64,000 bases of DNA, from the NCBI GenBank assembly GCA_029783825.1, contig JAREIK010002624.1:131695-195694 (forward strand), read 5' to 3'. Origin of the DNA: Sapria himalayana (lineage: Eukaryota; Streptophyta; Magnoliopsida; Malpighiales; Rafflesiaceae). Position 1 is the stretch's first letter. Each line of letters begins with the position of its first letter. The notes beneath the pieces were generated by a model that did no database searches, was not told where the DNA came from, and worked only from the letters and a program-made list of their open reading frames with translations. This document shows positions 28,221 to 41,321 of the stretch, piece after piece. The position numbers were made by a program, and so were the translations under genes.

Positions 28221-28293
28221 GACAGATAGTCAAATAGATAGATAGATAGATAGATATATTGACAGATAGTCAAATAGATAGATAGATAGATAG
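28221..28293 (+). repeat. 40-bp exact tandem duplication within block B
   Basis: GACAGATAGTCAAATAGATA and its flanking GATA units occur at 28221 and again at 28261, without change across the 33-base shared part. This is a fresh duplication inside the degenerate array. Confidence 0.85.
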
Positions 28294-28675
28294 ACAGATA
28301 GATAATTAGATAGATAATTAGATAGATAGATAAATAGAAATATAGATAGATACAAAGATAAATATATATATGGATGGCCAAATAGACAGATTGAAAGATA
28401 AAGAGATAAATATATAGATAGACATATAGACATATAGATAGATAGACAAATAGATAGTTAAAAAGATATACAAATAAATAGATTGATAGATAGATAGACA
28501 AATAGATAGATACCCAGATAGTCGGATAAGTAAATTGACACATTGACATATAGAGAGAGAGAGAGATAGATAAATAGAAAGATAGATAGATAAGCAAGTA
28601 GACAAATAGACAAAAAGACATATGGATAGATGAACACTTAGATATATTGACGGATAAATAGATAGAAATATTGAC

Positions 28676-28678
<3 letters not shown>

Positions 28679-28732
<54 letters not shown>
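28679..28732. repeat. (TA)n tract, 54 bp
   Basis: A pure alternating TA tract in GATA block B. Confidence 0.95.
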
Positions 28733-28735
<3 letters not shown>

Positions 28736-31700
28736 TGATAGATATACAAATAGATAGATAAATAGACAAGTAGACATATAGATAGATAGATACAAAGATG
28801 CATAGATAAACATATAGATTGATAAAAAGATAGATAGATACATAGAATGATAAATATATAGATAGACAAATTGATAGATAGCATGATATACTAATTGACA
28901 AATATATAGATAGACATATATAGAGATATAAAGATATATAAATAGATAGATAGAAAAATAGATAGAAAAATAGATAGATTGATAGATAAATTGATAGAAA
29001 GATATATAGATAAATAGATATACAGATAGATAGATATACTGATATACAAAATGAATGATCCAGAGATAGATAGATAGATATATAGATAGATATATAGGTA
29101 GATATATAGATAGATTATTAGACAAATAAATTAAATGGTATATAGATAGATTGACTTATAGATAGATAGACATATAGATAGATAGATAGATAGAAAAATA
29201 GATTAATAGAAAAATACTTAGATAGACATATAGATATATAGACATATAGTAAGATAAGAATATATGTTGATAAATAAATAGATATATAGATAGATATATA
29301 GATATATCCACAAATAGATAGATAAATATATAGATAGCTAAATTTTTATATAGATAGATAAATAGATAGATAGATATGGGGATATAAAAAAAACAAATTA
29401 TAGATAGTTAAATAGATATACATATAGACAGATTGACATAAAGAAAGAAAGATAGATAGATAGATAAATAAATAGATAGATCAATATACAAATAGACAAA
29501 TAGATTGATAGATAGGGAGACAGATAGATAGACAAATAGATAGATAGACCAATAGATATATAGACCAATAGATATATAGACCGATAGATACATAGATCAA
29601 TAGACATATACATATATATCGATTAAATGATAGATAGATAGATAGATAGATAAACAGATAGATTGATTGATTGATAAACATATAGATAGATAAACAAATT
29701 GAAAGATAGATAAAAAGATGAATAAATATATAGATATATATATAGATAGAAAGATCAATAGATAAACTAATAGCTAGATAGATAGCCTAATTGATAGAAG
29801 TAAAGTGAAATAGTTAGATTGATAGACAAATAGATTGACAGGGAGAAAGACACATCAATTATTAGTAAGTTAGTGAATAAGATAGATATACAGATAGATT
29901 ATTAGTTAGTTAGTAAATTAGATAGATAGAAAGATAAATAGATTTGATAGATAGACATATTGATAGATTGAAAGATAGAAAAAAGATACATATATAAATA
30001 CATAAATATACAAATATAAAGTTATACATATAGACAGATATATAGATAGAATGATAGATAAATTGATAGATATACAGATAAAAAGATAGACATATAGATA
30101 GTCAGACAAATATATATATATAGACATAGAGATAGATACATGGACTGTTGGAAAAATATATAGATAGACAGATTGTTAGATAGGATGATAAACAAATAGA
30201 TAGATAGATGGATAAACAGTTACATAGAAAGATAGATATATAAACATTTGGACATATAGATAAAAGATATATGGATAAACATATAGATAGATAGATAAAC
30301 ATATAGAAAAATAGATAGACATACAAATAAAAGATATACATATTGATAGATGGATATATATATATATATATATAGATTTATGGATAGATAGATCAATAGA
30401 AAAACATTTAAATAGTTAGAAAAATTGAAAAATAGATAGTAACAAAGATCGATATATAGACATATAGTCATATGAAGAAATATATAGCTAGATAGATAGG
30501 CATATAAATATATAGACTGATAAATAGATAACAGATAGACATATATACAGATGGATAGATATATAGATAGATAGAAACTAAAATATATAGACAGATAGAC
30601 TTATAGACAATTAGAACTATTAATAAATAGATTCATAGACATTTAGACTGATAAACTCAAAGGTAGATAAAGATATAGAGACATAGCCAAATATACAGAT
30701 ATATGGATAGATAGATAGACAGTTAGAAAGATAGACAGAATTAAAAATAGATTGACATGTTGACAGATAGAATGATAAATAGATAGATTGATTAATAGAA
30801 AGATATATAGATGGATAGACAGATAAACATATAGATATATAGAAAAATAAATAGATAAACACTTAAACATGTATATAGATAGTCAGATAAATGGACTAAT
30901 AGACTGATAGAAAAATAGATAGTTCTATAGTAGATAGATATATAGATAGACAGATAGATAGAATTTACATATAAAAAGATACACAAATAGTTAGATAGAT
31001 TGATAGAAAAATAAATAGATATAGATAAACAGATAAATAAATAGGAAAATAGATAGATAGAAAGAATGATCGATAAATAGATAGTTAGGAAAATATATCG
31101 ATAGAAAGAATGATAGAAAGATAGATACATAGATAGAACAATACAATGATAGATACTTAAATAAATAGATAGATTTGACTTATATACTGATAGACTAAAA
31201 GGCTAATAGATATTTAGATAATTATACAGATAAATAGATATTTGGATACACAAGTAGATAGTTAGACAGACAGATAAATAGATAGATAAATATATTGACA
31301 AATAGACTGATTTATTAACATATAGAATTATAAACTAATAAATAAAAGATAGATAGTTAGACAGATAGATATATCAAAAGATAGATAGTTACATAGATAT
31401 ATAGATTGACACATATACAAATATACAAATAGATAAATAGATAGATAAACATATATATATATATATAGCTAGATAGATAGACATATAGATAGATAGATCA
31501 ACATATAGATAGAAAGACAGATAGATAGATAGTTAGTTAGTTAAATAGATTAATAGATACATAGTCAGATTGATATATTGATAGGTAGATAGACAAATAG
31601 CCATTTGGAAGATAGGTAAATATTTACATTGATATATAGATATATAGATATATATATATATATAGATATAGATACAAATATATAGATAAATTGATAGACA

Positions 31701-33849
31701 TATAAATAATTAGATAAATAAACAAATAGATAGAGAAAAAGATAGATACATAAATATATAAATAAATAGATAATAGATAGATAGATAGACATATAGATAG
31801 ATAGAAAGAAAGATAGATAGACTAAATAAATAGATATACAGATAGACAGATAGATATATTGATAGACAAAAAGATAGATATAGAGATAGAAAGAAAGAAA
31901 GATAGAAAGAGATATATAGATAGCTAGATAGTTTTATTGATTAATAGATAAACAGATAGATAGATAGAAAAATAGATATAGAGATAGATAGACAAAAAGT
32001 TAGATAGATAGATAAATAGATATATAGAAACATAGATAGAAAGATAAATAATAGATATATGGATAGATAAATATATAGATTGATTGATTAATAAATAGAT
32101 AGATATATTGATAGATAGATAGGCAGATAGAAAAACATACAAATAGACAAACAGACAGATAGAAAACTAGATTGATAGCTAGAAAAAAAGATAGACTGAT
32201 AGACTAATAGGCATTTATAGAGATAGTTAGTTAGTTAGTTTGACAGATAGATAGATAGATAGACATCTAGACACATAGACATATATACAAATATATAGAT
32301 ATATAGAGCGATAGATAGATATATTGAAACATAGACATAAAGATACATATAATGATATATAGATTAATAGATAGAGAAAAATACTTATAGACTAATATAC
32401 GAATAGACGAATAGATGAATAGATAATTAGATATAGAGACATATAGAAAAATAGTCATATATATATATTTATAGACAGAGAAATAGATAAATAGACAAAT
32501 ATATAGATAGAAAGCTAGATATATAGAGAGGTAGATATATAAATATATAGATAGATAGATAGACATATAGATAGATAGGTAGATAGACAGACAGATTGAT
32601 TGATTGATAAAAAAATAGATAAATAGATATACAGATAGACAGATAGATAGTTATAAAGATATGTAGATAGATAATATATATATATATATATATATATAGA
32701 TAAATTATTGGATATATAGATATAAAGATAAACATAAATATGGCTCGGCAAATAGATAGATAAAAAGATAGAAAGATAGACAGAAAGATAGATTGATATA
32801 TTATTAGATATAAAACTTTATAGATTGATAAATAGATAGATCAACAATTAAAGAGATAAATAGATAGATAGATAGATAAAAAGATAGATAGATAGATAGA
32901 TTTTTAGATAGCCAGATAGACACATAGATATATAGATAGATATATAGATAGATAGATATATAGATAGACAAATAGACAGATACACATACGGATAGATATG
33001 CACTTAGATAGATAGCTAGATAGATATACAAATAGACATATAGACAAATAGGTTGATATATAAAAAGGTAGATAGATAAAAAGATACATAGATTGACATA
33101 TAGATAGATAGACATACCGACATATAGATAGATAGATTGATTGACAGATTGATAGATGCCTATATATACTAATAGATAGATATACAAATAAACAAATAGG
33201 CATATACATAGATAAAAAAATATAGATAGATAGATTTGACAAATCAAAAGTTAGATAGATAAATAGATAGATAAATCAATAGATAGATAAATAGATAGAA
33301 AGATAGATATATAGACATGCAAATTGCTAGATGCAGAGATATAAAGATAGATAAATAGATAGATAGATAGACAAATAGATCGATAGGTAGATAGATTAAA
33401 ATATAGACAGAGAGATAGTTATATATTCCGATAGATAGATAGATAGTCAAATAGATTAATACATAGATAGCCAAATAGACATATAGATAGATAGACAGAT
33501 AACCAGATAAGAATATTAGTAGATATATAGATATATATACAGATATATAGGTATATAGATAAATACATAAATAGATAGATAAATAGATAGATAGCTAAGT
33601 ATTTAATTAGAAGTAAATTGATAGATAGATAGATATATATGGGGATAGATAGATAAACAAATCATAGATACTTAGATAGATAGACATAAATATAGATAGA
33701 AAGAGAAATAGAAAGAAAGATAGATAGATAGATAGCTAGATTGATAGATAGACTGATAGATAGACTGATAGATAGATAGATTTATAGATATTAAGATATA
33801 TAAATAGACAAATAGATAGGTAGGAAGAGAGATAGATATATAGATCGAT

Positions 33850-33851
<2 letters not shown>

Positions 33852-33914
<63 letters not shown>
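33852..33914. repeat. (TA)n tract, 63 bp
   Basis: A pure alternating AT/TA tract in GATA block B. Confidence 0.95.
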
Positions 33915-33919
<5 letters not shown>

Positions 33920-36165
33920 ATAGATAGATATACCGATAGATAGATAGGTAAACACATTGAAACAGAGAGAGATCGACAAATAGACATATAAATAGAAAGG
34001 TAGATACACTAATTATTAGATAGACAAAAAAATAAACATATGATAGATAGATAGATTGACCAATATACAGATATAGATAGAAACATTTAAACTTATTGCC
34101 ATAAATAGATAAGCTGATAGACAATTATAAAGATAGACTAAAAGGCAATTATATAATTTGATAAATAGACGGATAGCTAAATAGATAGATAGACAATTAG
34201 ATAGTTACACTATTATATAGATATACTAATAGACATAGAAATATAGATAGATTAAAAAATTGATAGATAGATAGATAGATAGACAAATAGAAGATGGAAA
34301 GATAGATAAATATATAAATGGATAGATTGATAGTAGACATATAGGTAGATTGATAGATTATAAAGATAGATATATAGATACATAAACAAATAGTTAGATA
34401 GATACATAGATGAATAAATAGGTAGATAGACATACATATAGACATATAGACATATAGACATATTGATAGATTATAAGATAGATAAATAGACAGATAGATA
34501 GATAGATAGATAGACTATTAGAAAAACAAAAAGTTAAATAATTAAACAAATAGAAAAATTGACAGATAGACAGATGACAAATAGATTGTTAATTAGTTAG
34601 TGAATTAGATAGATAGAAAGATAAATACATAGATTGATTGATATATAAAAAATTAGATACATAGATAGTTAGATAGATAGACAAATAGAAAGGTAAACAA
34701 ATAGATAGATATAGATAAAAAGATAGACAAATAGATAGATATCCAGATAAAGAGATAGTCATATATATAGTTAGACAAATATATAAATAGATAAATAGAC
34801 AGAAAGATGGATAAATATATAGACTTATATTCTAATAGACTAATAAAAGATAGATGCATAGATAGATAAATAGAGTGATAAATAGATAGATAGATATATA
34901 TAGACTGATAGAAAAAGAGATTTATAAATAGATAGACATATAGATAGATAGATAGATAAATAGACAGACAAACAAATAGATAGATAAATAAATGCACAGA
35001 TATATAGATAAACATATATATAAATAGATAGATTGATAGATAGATAAATAGATAGATAGACATACAAATATATAAATAGACATATTTATAGATGGATATA
35101 TATTTATATATATACTGATTTATTCATAGAAATATTGATAAAAAATAGTTAAATAGTTTGACAGATATATAGATAAATATTTATATAGATTTATTGATTA
35201 ACATATAGACCTATAGAGAAATAGATAGTTAGATAGATAGACATTTAGATAGATAAACTGATAAATAGATAATATATAGAAAGATAGACAAATAGATAGA
35301 CATATAGATATTTAGATAGATTAACAATAGATAGATAGATATAAAGACAAATAGATAGACAATTAGATATATTGATAGATAAATACATAGACTTATATAC
35401 AAATAAAGTAAAAGGTATATATAGATATAGAGACATAGCCATATAGACTAATAGATAGATAGATAGATAGGTAGATAGATAGATTAATAAATAGATAGAA
35501 TGAAAGATAGATAGATATATAGATATAGAAAGATAGATAGAAATATATATATATATATATATATAGATAAACACATACACATATATATAGATAATCAGAT
35601 GGATATATAGACTAATAGATAGATAGAAATTAGTTAGTTAGATAGTTATAGAGATAGATAAATAGAGAGATAGATAGTTAGACATTTAGATAAATAATGA
35701 GATATATAGATAGATAGATAGATAGACAAATAGACATATAAAAAGAAATATAGAAATACCTATAGAAAGATAGACTGATGGAAAAATAATTATATAAACA
35801 GATAAACATATAGAGTGATAGAAAAATAAATAAATAGAAAGAAAGAATGATAGATAGATATATACACATGTAGAAAAATAGAATGATAGATAAATACATA
35901 AATAGATATATTGGCTTATAAACTGATAGACTGATACACTAATAGATATTTGGATAGTTAGATAGATAAATATATATATCGATATACAAATCGACAATTA
36001 GACTGATAGATTGAAGATATATATATATATATATTAAATGACTTATAGACTGATAGAGTAAAATACAAAAAAGATAGATAGTTAGACAGATAGATAGATT
36101 GAAAGATAGATAATTATATAGATAGATAGATTTACACAGATAAATATATAAATAGATAGATAGAT

Positions 36166-36190
<25 letters not shown>
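36166..36190 (+). repeat. (AC)n microsatellite
   Basis: A 25-base AC run at the right limit of GATA block B, directly before TATA and the pogo-like end. Confidence 0.95.
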
Positions 36191-36194
<4 letters not shown>

Positions 36195-36196
<2 letters not shown>

Positions 36197-36512
36197 GTGG
36201 AACCTCTCTAAATTAATATGATCCGTAGCACAAAAAATTATTAATTAATGGAGGTTATTAAATTATAGAACCTTTACCTAAAAAAATCAGAAAATAAATC
36301 AAAGATATTGCATGATTAATCCATGTAAGCCTCAATAAATTCAACGTCAATTTCTAAAGTTAAAAGTTGTGCTTAAATTAATCAACTTATATAATGAAAT
36401 ACCAATGGTCATGACCATGTTTTCAAGAAAGTTTTGCAGGTGTCGAATATCAAAAGTTCCTCACTTGAATTATAAAGGCTAATGCATACAGCAGTTGAGT
36501 TAATAATTTAAC
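36195..36512. mobile_element. Pogo/Tigger-like DNA transposon, one end only
   Basis: CAGTGGAACCTCTCTAAATT directly follows TA. This matches the terminal inverted repeat style of plant pogo-like elements, which insert at TA. Internally, GGAGGTTATTAAATTATAGA repeats the terminal motif in inverted form, also typical. The minus strand has short Leu/Asn-rich stretches that might be the end of a decayed transposase, but this is weak. I cannot find the matching CACTG-TA right end before the repeat changes strand, so the element is truncated. It sits where the array flips from GATA to TATC. Confidence 0.55.
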
Positions 36513-36820
36513 AATAGATATACAGACAGAAAGATGACTATTTTATCATGTCATAGAAATCTCCATGTATTTTTAGATCTATATACAATATATGTTGAAG
36601 GGGATAAGAGATATATATATATATCTATATATATCTTCAAAATTATTAGACATATAGGTATCAATAATAAAAATATAGATAGACAAGTTGAAGCTCGGTC
36701 TATCCTTCTACAAATAAAGTTAATCTATTATACATACATATATCCATTTCTAAAAGATTCTTGTTTTTCAAATATAAATCTCTCTATCAATCTTTTTTAT
36801 TAAGTAACAAAAATGGTGTT
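36513..36820. other. Spacer at the GATA/TATC polarity switch
   Basis: It contains a short GATA/GACA fragment (about 36515-36535), unique AT-rich DNA, an AT hairpin near 36610-36640, and scattered CTATC units that pass into the TATC array. No gene is seen. Confidence 0.5.
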
Positions 36821-36880
36821 TGTCTATCTATTTGTTTATATATATGCCAATCAATTTTTCTTTCAATCTATCTATTCATC

Positions 36881-36911
<31 letters not shown>

Positions 36912-38832
36912 TTGTCAATCTGGCTATCTATCTTTTTATCTATCTTCCTATATAACTATCTGTCTATATATTTATCTAACTATCTATCTATATGTCTATC
37001 TATCAGTCAATCTATCTTTCTATCTATCTATATGTCTTTTTTATATATCTATTTGTCTATTTATCATTGTATCAATCTTTCTATCATCTATCTATCATTT
37101 TATTTATCTGCATATCTATCTATCTATCTATCAATTTATCTATTCATATATCTTTTTGTCTATCTATCTATTTATCTATCTGACTATCTATCTGTTTAAA
37201 TATCTGTCTATATTTCAATATATCTATTTGTCTATTTATTTGTTTATCTATTTTTTTATTTATATACATATCTATTTGATTATCTATATGTTAATCAATC
37301 TATTTGTCTATATATCTATCTATATATCAATCGATCTTTTTAACAAAGTGTCAATAATTCAATCTATCTATATGTCTAGCATCCTATCTATCTATCTATA
37401 TTTATATCTTTTTATCTGTCTATCAATCTTTCAATCTATCTATCTAACTATATGTTTATCTATCTTTGTATCTATCTTTTTATCTGTCTTTATCGATCTA
37501 TCAATCTATTTTTCTATCTATCTATCTATCTATCTATCTATTTTCTATCTAACTATCTATCTTTTTCATCTAACTATGCGTCTATCTATATCTATCTATC
37601 TTTCTTTCTTTCTATTAGTCTATTTATATGTATATTTATTTGTCTATCAATATGTCTATATATTTGTATATCTATCTATCTATCTATCTATATGTCTAAC
37701 TATCTATCTATCTATATGTCAAACTATCTTTTTATATGTCTATCTATCTGATTATTTATTTGAATATCTATTTATTTATCGATGAATAATTTTATAATTT
37801 GACTATCTATTTTTCTATCTATTTATATATCAATCTCTCTATCAATCTATCTATTAATCTATATATCTATCTATCTATCTTTCTTTCTTTCTATTTTCTC
37901 TTTGTCAGTAAATTTATATTTTTCTCATTCTATCAATCTGTCTATCTGTCAATGTGTTAGTCTTTCTTTCTATTTGTCTATATATCTATAAGTCTATCTA
38001 TATGCATGTTTATCTATATGTCTGTCTATTTGTCTTCTATCTATCAATCTATCTATATATTTGTCAATCTATCTATTTATCTATTTATCTGTCTATAGAC
38101 CTATCTATTTATCTGGAAATTTTCTCTCTATCTATCTGTCTATTATCTGTTTATCTTTTTATGTAACTATCTATCTATCTATTTGTCTATCTATCTTTCT
38201 GTGTGTCTATCTTTCTATTTATATTTTTATCTATTTATTTATTTTTCAATCAATCAATCAATCTATCTACCTTTCTATCTTTCTATTTGTTTATTGATCT
38301 GTGTATTTATTATCTAACTATATGTCTATTTATTAATGTATCTATCTATCTATATATATTATATATTTATCATTCTATATATCTATCTATCTATCTCTCT
38401 CTCTATTTATCTATCTATTTATAAATAAATAAATAAATATATATATATATATATATTTATGTATATATATATCTATCTATATATCTATTAAATATCTATC
38501 TTTTTTCTATCTATATATTTGTCTATCTATATATCTATCTGTCTATCTATCTGTCTATCTATGTATCTATCTATCTATTTATCTATGTGTTTATGTATCT
38601 ATTTAACTATCTTTCTCCCAAACTATAATTGTTTCTATTTGTCTATCTATCTAACTATACGTCTATCTATCTTTATATCTATTTCTCTATATATCTTTCT
38701 ATCTATTTATCTATATATCACTCTATTTAATTAGCGATCAATTTGTCTAACTATTTGTCTTTCTATCTAACTATTTATCTATCTATCTATTTGTATAGCT
38801 ATCTATCTATCTATTTGTATAGTTATCTATCT
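36821..38832 (-). repeat. GATA array, block C (inverted; TATC on + strand)
   Basis: About 2.0 kb of the same degenerate tetranucleotide repeat in opposite orientation: TATC, TGTC, TATT and TTTC units on the + strand are the complements of GATA, GACA, AATA and GAAA. The + strand now lacks stops, giving a spurious 321-codon Tyr-Leu-Ser-Ile frame. It ends at the 3' end of the LINE insertion. Confidence 0.95.
38818..38832. repeat. LINE target-site duplication, copy 1
   Basis: TATAGTTATCTATCT lies directly before the T-run (A-tail of the minus-strand LINE). It is identical to 45460-45474. Because the target is itself a repeat, part of the match could be chance, but the AGTT interruption is shared. 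Confidence 0.65.
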
Positions 38833-38839
38833 TTTTTTT

Positions 38840-40073
38840 AATAAAATATTATTTTATTAATAATAATCCTCTCTTTTGGCGGAGGAATACCATTAATACA
38901 AACTATCATCTACCCTTAGCCCTTTTACACCCATTCTTCAAATAGAGATAAAATACATTTAACCAATCTAATAAAATGTAATTTTATTTGTGCTATGGCT
39001 ATGTTAATCTATGTCTCCTATCTTTACCTTTTTGTGCAAGGAGATATTCCTTCTGAAAGTTAATGACTATCCTTATGATGTTAGCTTATCCCTTGTCTTG
39101 CTTTAACAATCTTTCGATGAGTATAATAAGCTTTATTTTGCTTCTTTCTATGTTTCGGTGCTTCTAAATGTCTCTTTTAAATCTGAATATGATTCTCCCT
39201 CCAGCATTTTTAGCTAATTCGAATCTTGAGTCATCTCGTGCCTTCTTTAATTTTTAGCTTAATATTCTCCTTCCAATGTCTTATAATGGTAGCTGGGTTT
39301 TTGAACATCTTTATAAGCTGTCCTCCCAAGTGATTATTGTTGAATGCTGTTATTTATATCCTGATTAACCATTCACCTACAATTTGTCTGCCCTGCACAA
39401 AATCAATTCTATTATACACATAATTAAAACCTTGTATCCCCCCTTCCATGTTCAAACCAATTAGAAATTGGCATGATACTTCAGGGATAGCTCCATTGCT
39501 ATTCAGAATTGTTTGATATGCTCTGCTTTCTTCCATCATTTTGCTTTTCATTCCTTCACTATCCTCTTTAACTTTTATAGCTTGCACCTATATATTACAG
39601 ACTTCCCACATACAACTAGAAACAGACTTCCAGCAACACCCATTTTAAAACAACAGACTTCCAGCAACACACACTTAATGACATAGACCTCCAGAAAAAT
39701 AGCACAGACTTCCAGCAATTAGACTCTATATAATACCCACTACTAACAATACCATTTAAACATATCTAGCCTTCCAATCAGAATAGTCCACAAAGCTATG
39801 GACATCCAGAATCATATGTACCTGCAGAGCATATTACATATCTATACATCCATTATCTTTTCCCAAACCAGTCCCCTAATGTTATTTCAATTAGTTTCGG
39901 TTTCTTCTTTCCTTTCTACCTCTAGAAAACAACAGAAAAGCAGAAAAAAAAAACAAACAGAAAAACAAAAGCCACTTACCTTATCTCGAACGTCCCTCAG
40001 GACCATGGTGATCTCTTTTACGGTCTTATTTTCCTATTTGAATGGCAAGTTCTAATTAATATTTTTATTTTTT
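38840..40073 (-). other. LINE 3' untranslated region
   Basis: About 1.2 kb between the RNase H stop and the A-tail. It includes an unrecognised 77-codon minus-strand frame (39354-39587) and a small tandem repeat. I see no other domain. Confidence 0.6.
39597..39720. repeat. CAGACTTCC tandem repeat in the LINE 3' UTR
   Basis: CAGACTTCC followed by CAGCAA-like bases recurs at 39597, 39623, 39654 and 39705, with a variant TAGACCTCC at 39684. Spacing is 21-31 bp. Confidence 0.7.
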
Positions 40074-41320
40074 CTAATTTAAAGTAAAATCTTTACTATC
40101 AAGTTTTAATATTCCAGTAAATTTTTTTGGTAAATTCTCTTCATTATAATCCTGATCACCTTTCTTTTTTCCCTCTTTAGCTAAAATATCTGCTAATGCA
40201 TTCGCCTCTTTGAAAATGTGCTTTATGGAAAAGTTTAGAAAGTACATATCATTTAGAATATCCTCTATGTCATCTTCATATTTTCACATCTTTGTCTGCT
40301 TTTTGATTAAATTAACAACAATTTTCGAATCTATTTGAATATCTATATTTTTAATTTCTAGTTTTCTACATAACTTAATTCTCTCTCTTAAAGCTAATAT
40401 CTCAGCATGAACGGCCAAGGATGCTTGCATCTTTCTACCGAAGGCTAATATTAACCATCCTTTCAAATCTCTAATAACTCCTCCACCTCCTGCTTCGCCC
40501 ATATCTCTATCGAAGCTACCATCTGTGTTTAGAGCTATACTACCTTGAGGTTGTTTTTCCCATTTTATACATATTACTTTTAATTGTTTAGGTTGATTTT
40601 CTTTTAGATTCCAAAAAATTAAGGTTTCTTTATCCCTCTTCGAGCCTTGACTTTTTATAGGGTTCAATTCTGAAATTTTACTTGTTTCTTCTTTAATATC
40701 TTTCCAGATATCTTCTATTATCATTTTATAACCTTCGAATCTACTTTTATTTCTAGCCTTCCAAATGCACCAGATAACTAATAATGGACACATTGATTTT
40801 AATCCATTTCTGCACTGGACTAGAAACTTTTAGATTAATCCATTTTTGAAGCCTACGTTTCAAGTTTAGATGTTCATATTTTAAATTCATTTCTAAACCT
40901 AGTCTTTTCCATAACTCCGCTGCCACTCTCCCGTGTGAAAGGAGATGGTCCAATGTTTCAATTTCATTTAAGCAACACTCGCATCTAGATACCAGCTTAA
41001 TACCTTTTTTCTTTAAATTATTGTCAATTGGGATAATATTAGATAAAACTTTCCCCATAAAAGTTTTAATTTTTTGGGGATTATCATTATTCCAAGCCCA
41101 TTTGAATAATGTATGTTCTTTTAACTTTTTTCTTAATACATTTTTTACCATTTTTAGTCAAAATGCTCCATCCGAGCTTAAATTCCATTTCCATCCTTTT
41201 TTAGTAAGTGTAGAAAATCTATCAACTAATTCTTTTTGATTAAGCATTTGTGTCCATATCTGTGAACACTTACTTTTATTCTTTACTGTATTGATATCAT
41301 CCTTAATACAATATTTTGCC
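40074..41320 (-). pseudogene. LINE ORF2 C-terminus: zf-RVT-like segment and RNase H domain
   Basis: The distal part of ORF2. From 41320 down: RAKYCIKDD, then KWAWNNDNPQKIKTFMGKVL and a Cys/His segment (SRCECCLNEIETLDHLLSH) like the zf-RVT domain. The RNase H (RVT_3 type) keeps its acidic residues: Asp in NTDGSF, Glu in HAEILALRE, Asp in IQIDSK, and the late Asp in EANALADILAKEG. This domain would remove RNA from the RNA/DNA hybrid during retrotransposition. Breaks: a frameshift near 41322, a stop near 41160, a frameshift between the zf-RVT and RNase H frames near 40780, and a TGA at about 40284 that splits the RNase H. The ORF2 end is TAG at 40074-40076. Confidence 0.85.
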
Positions 41321-41321
41321 C

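Larger units (their letters stand above)
23540..36190 (+). repeat. GATA array, block B (GATA on + strand)
   Basis: About 12.65 kb of the same degenerate GATA repeat as block A, with the same GACA, AATA and GAAA variants and embedded (TA)n. The entry is gradual: GATCACTAGATATACAATTAG leads into GAGAGATGGGCAG and GACA units. The right end finishes in a (CA)n run and then a pogo-like terminal sequence. Blocks A and B were probably continuous before the copia insertion. Confidence 0.95.

Noticed and set aside
28166..29125. A 319-codon minus-strand open frame in block B
   Set aside because: It has the same origin in the repeat: only Tyr/Leu/Ser/Ile and near variants, with equally open neighbouring frames.
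36820..37785. A 321-codon plus-strand open frame in block C
   Set aside because: It appears on the other strand only because the array is inverted here. It is not a membrane protein gene despite its hydrophobic composition.
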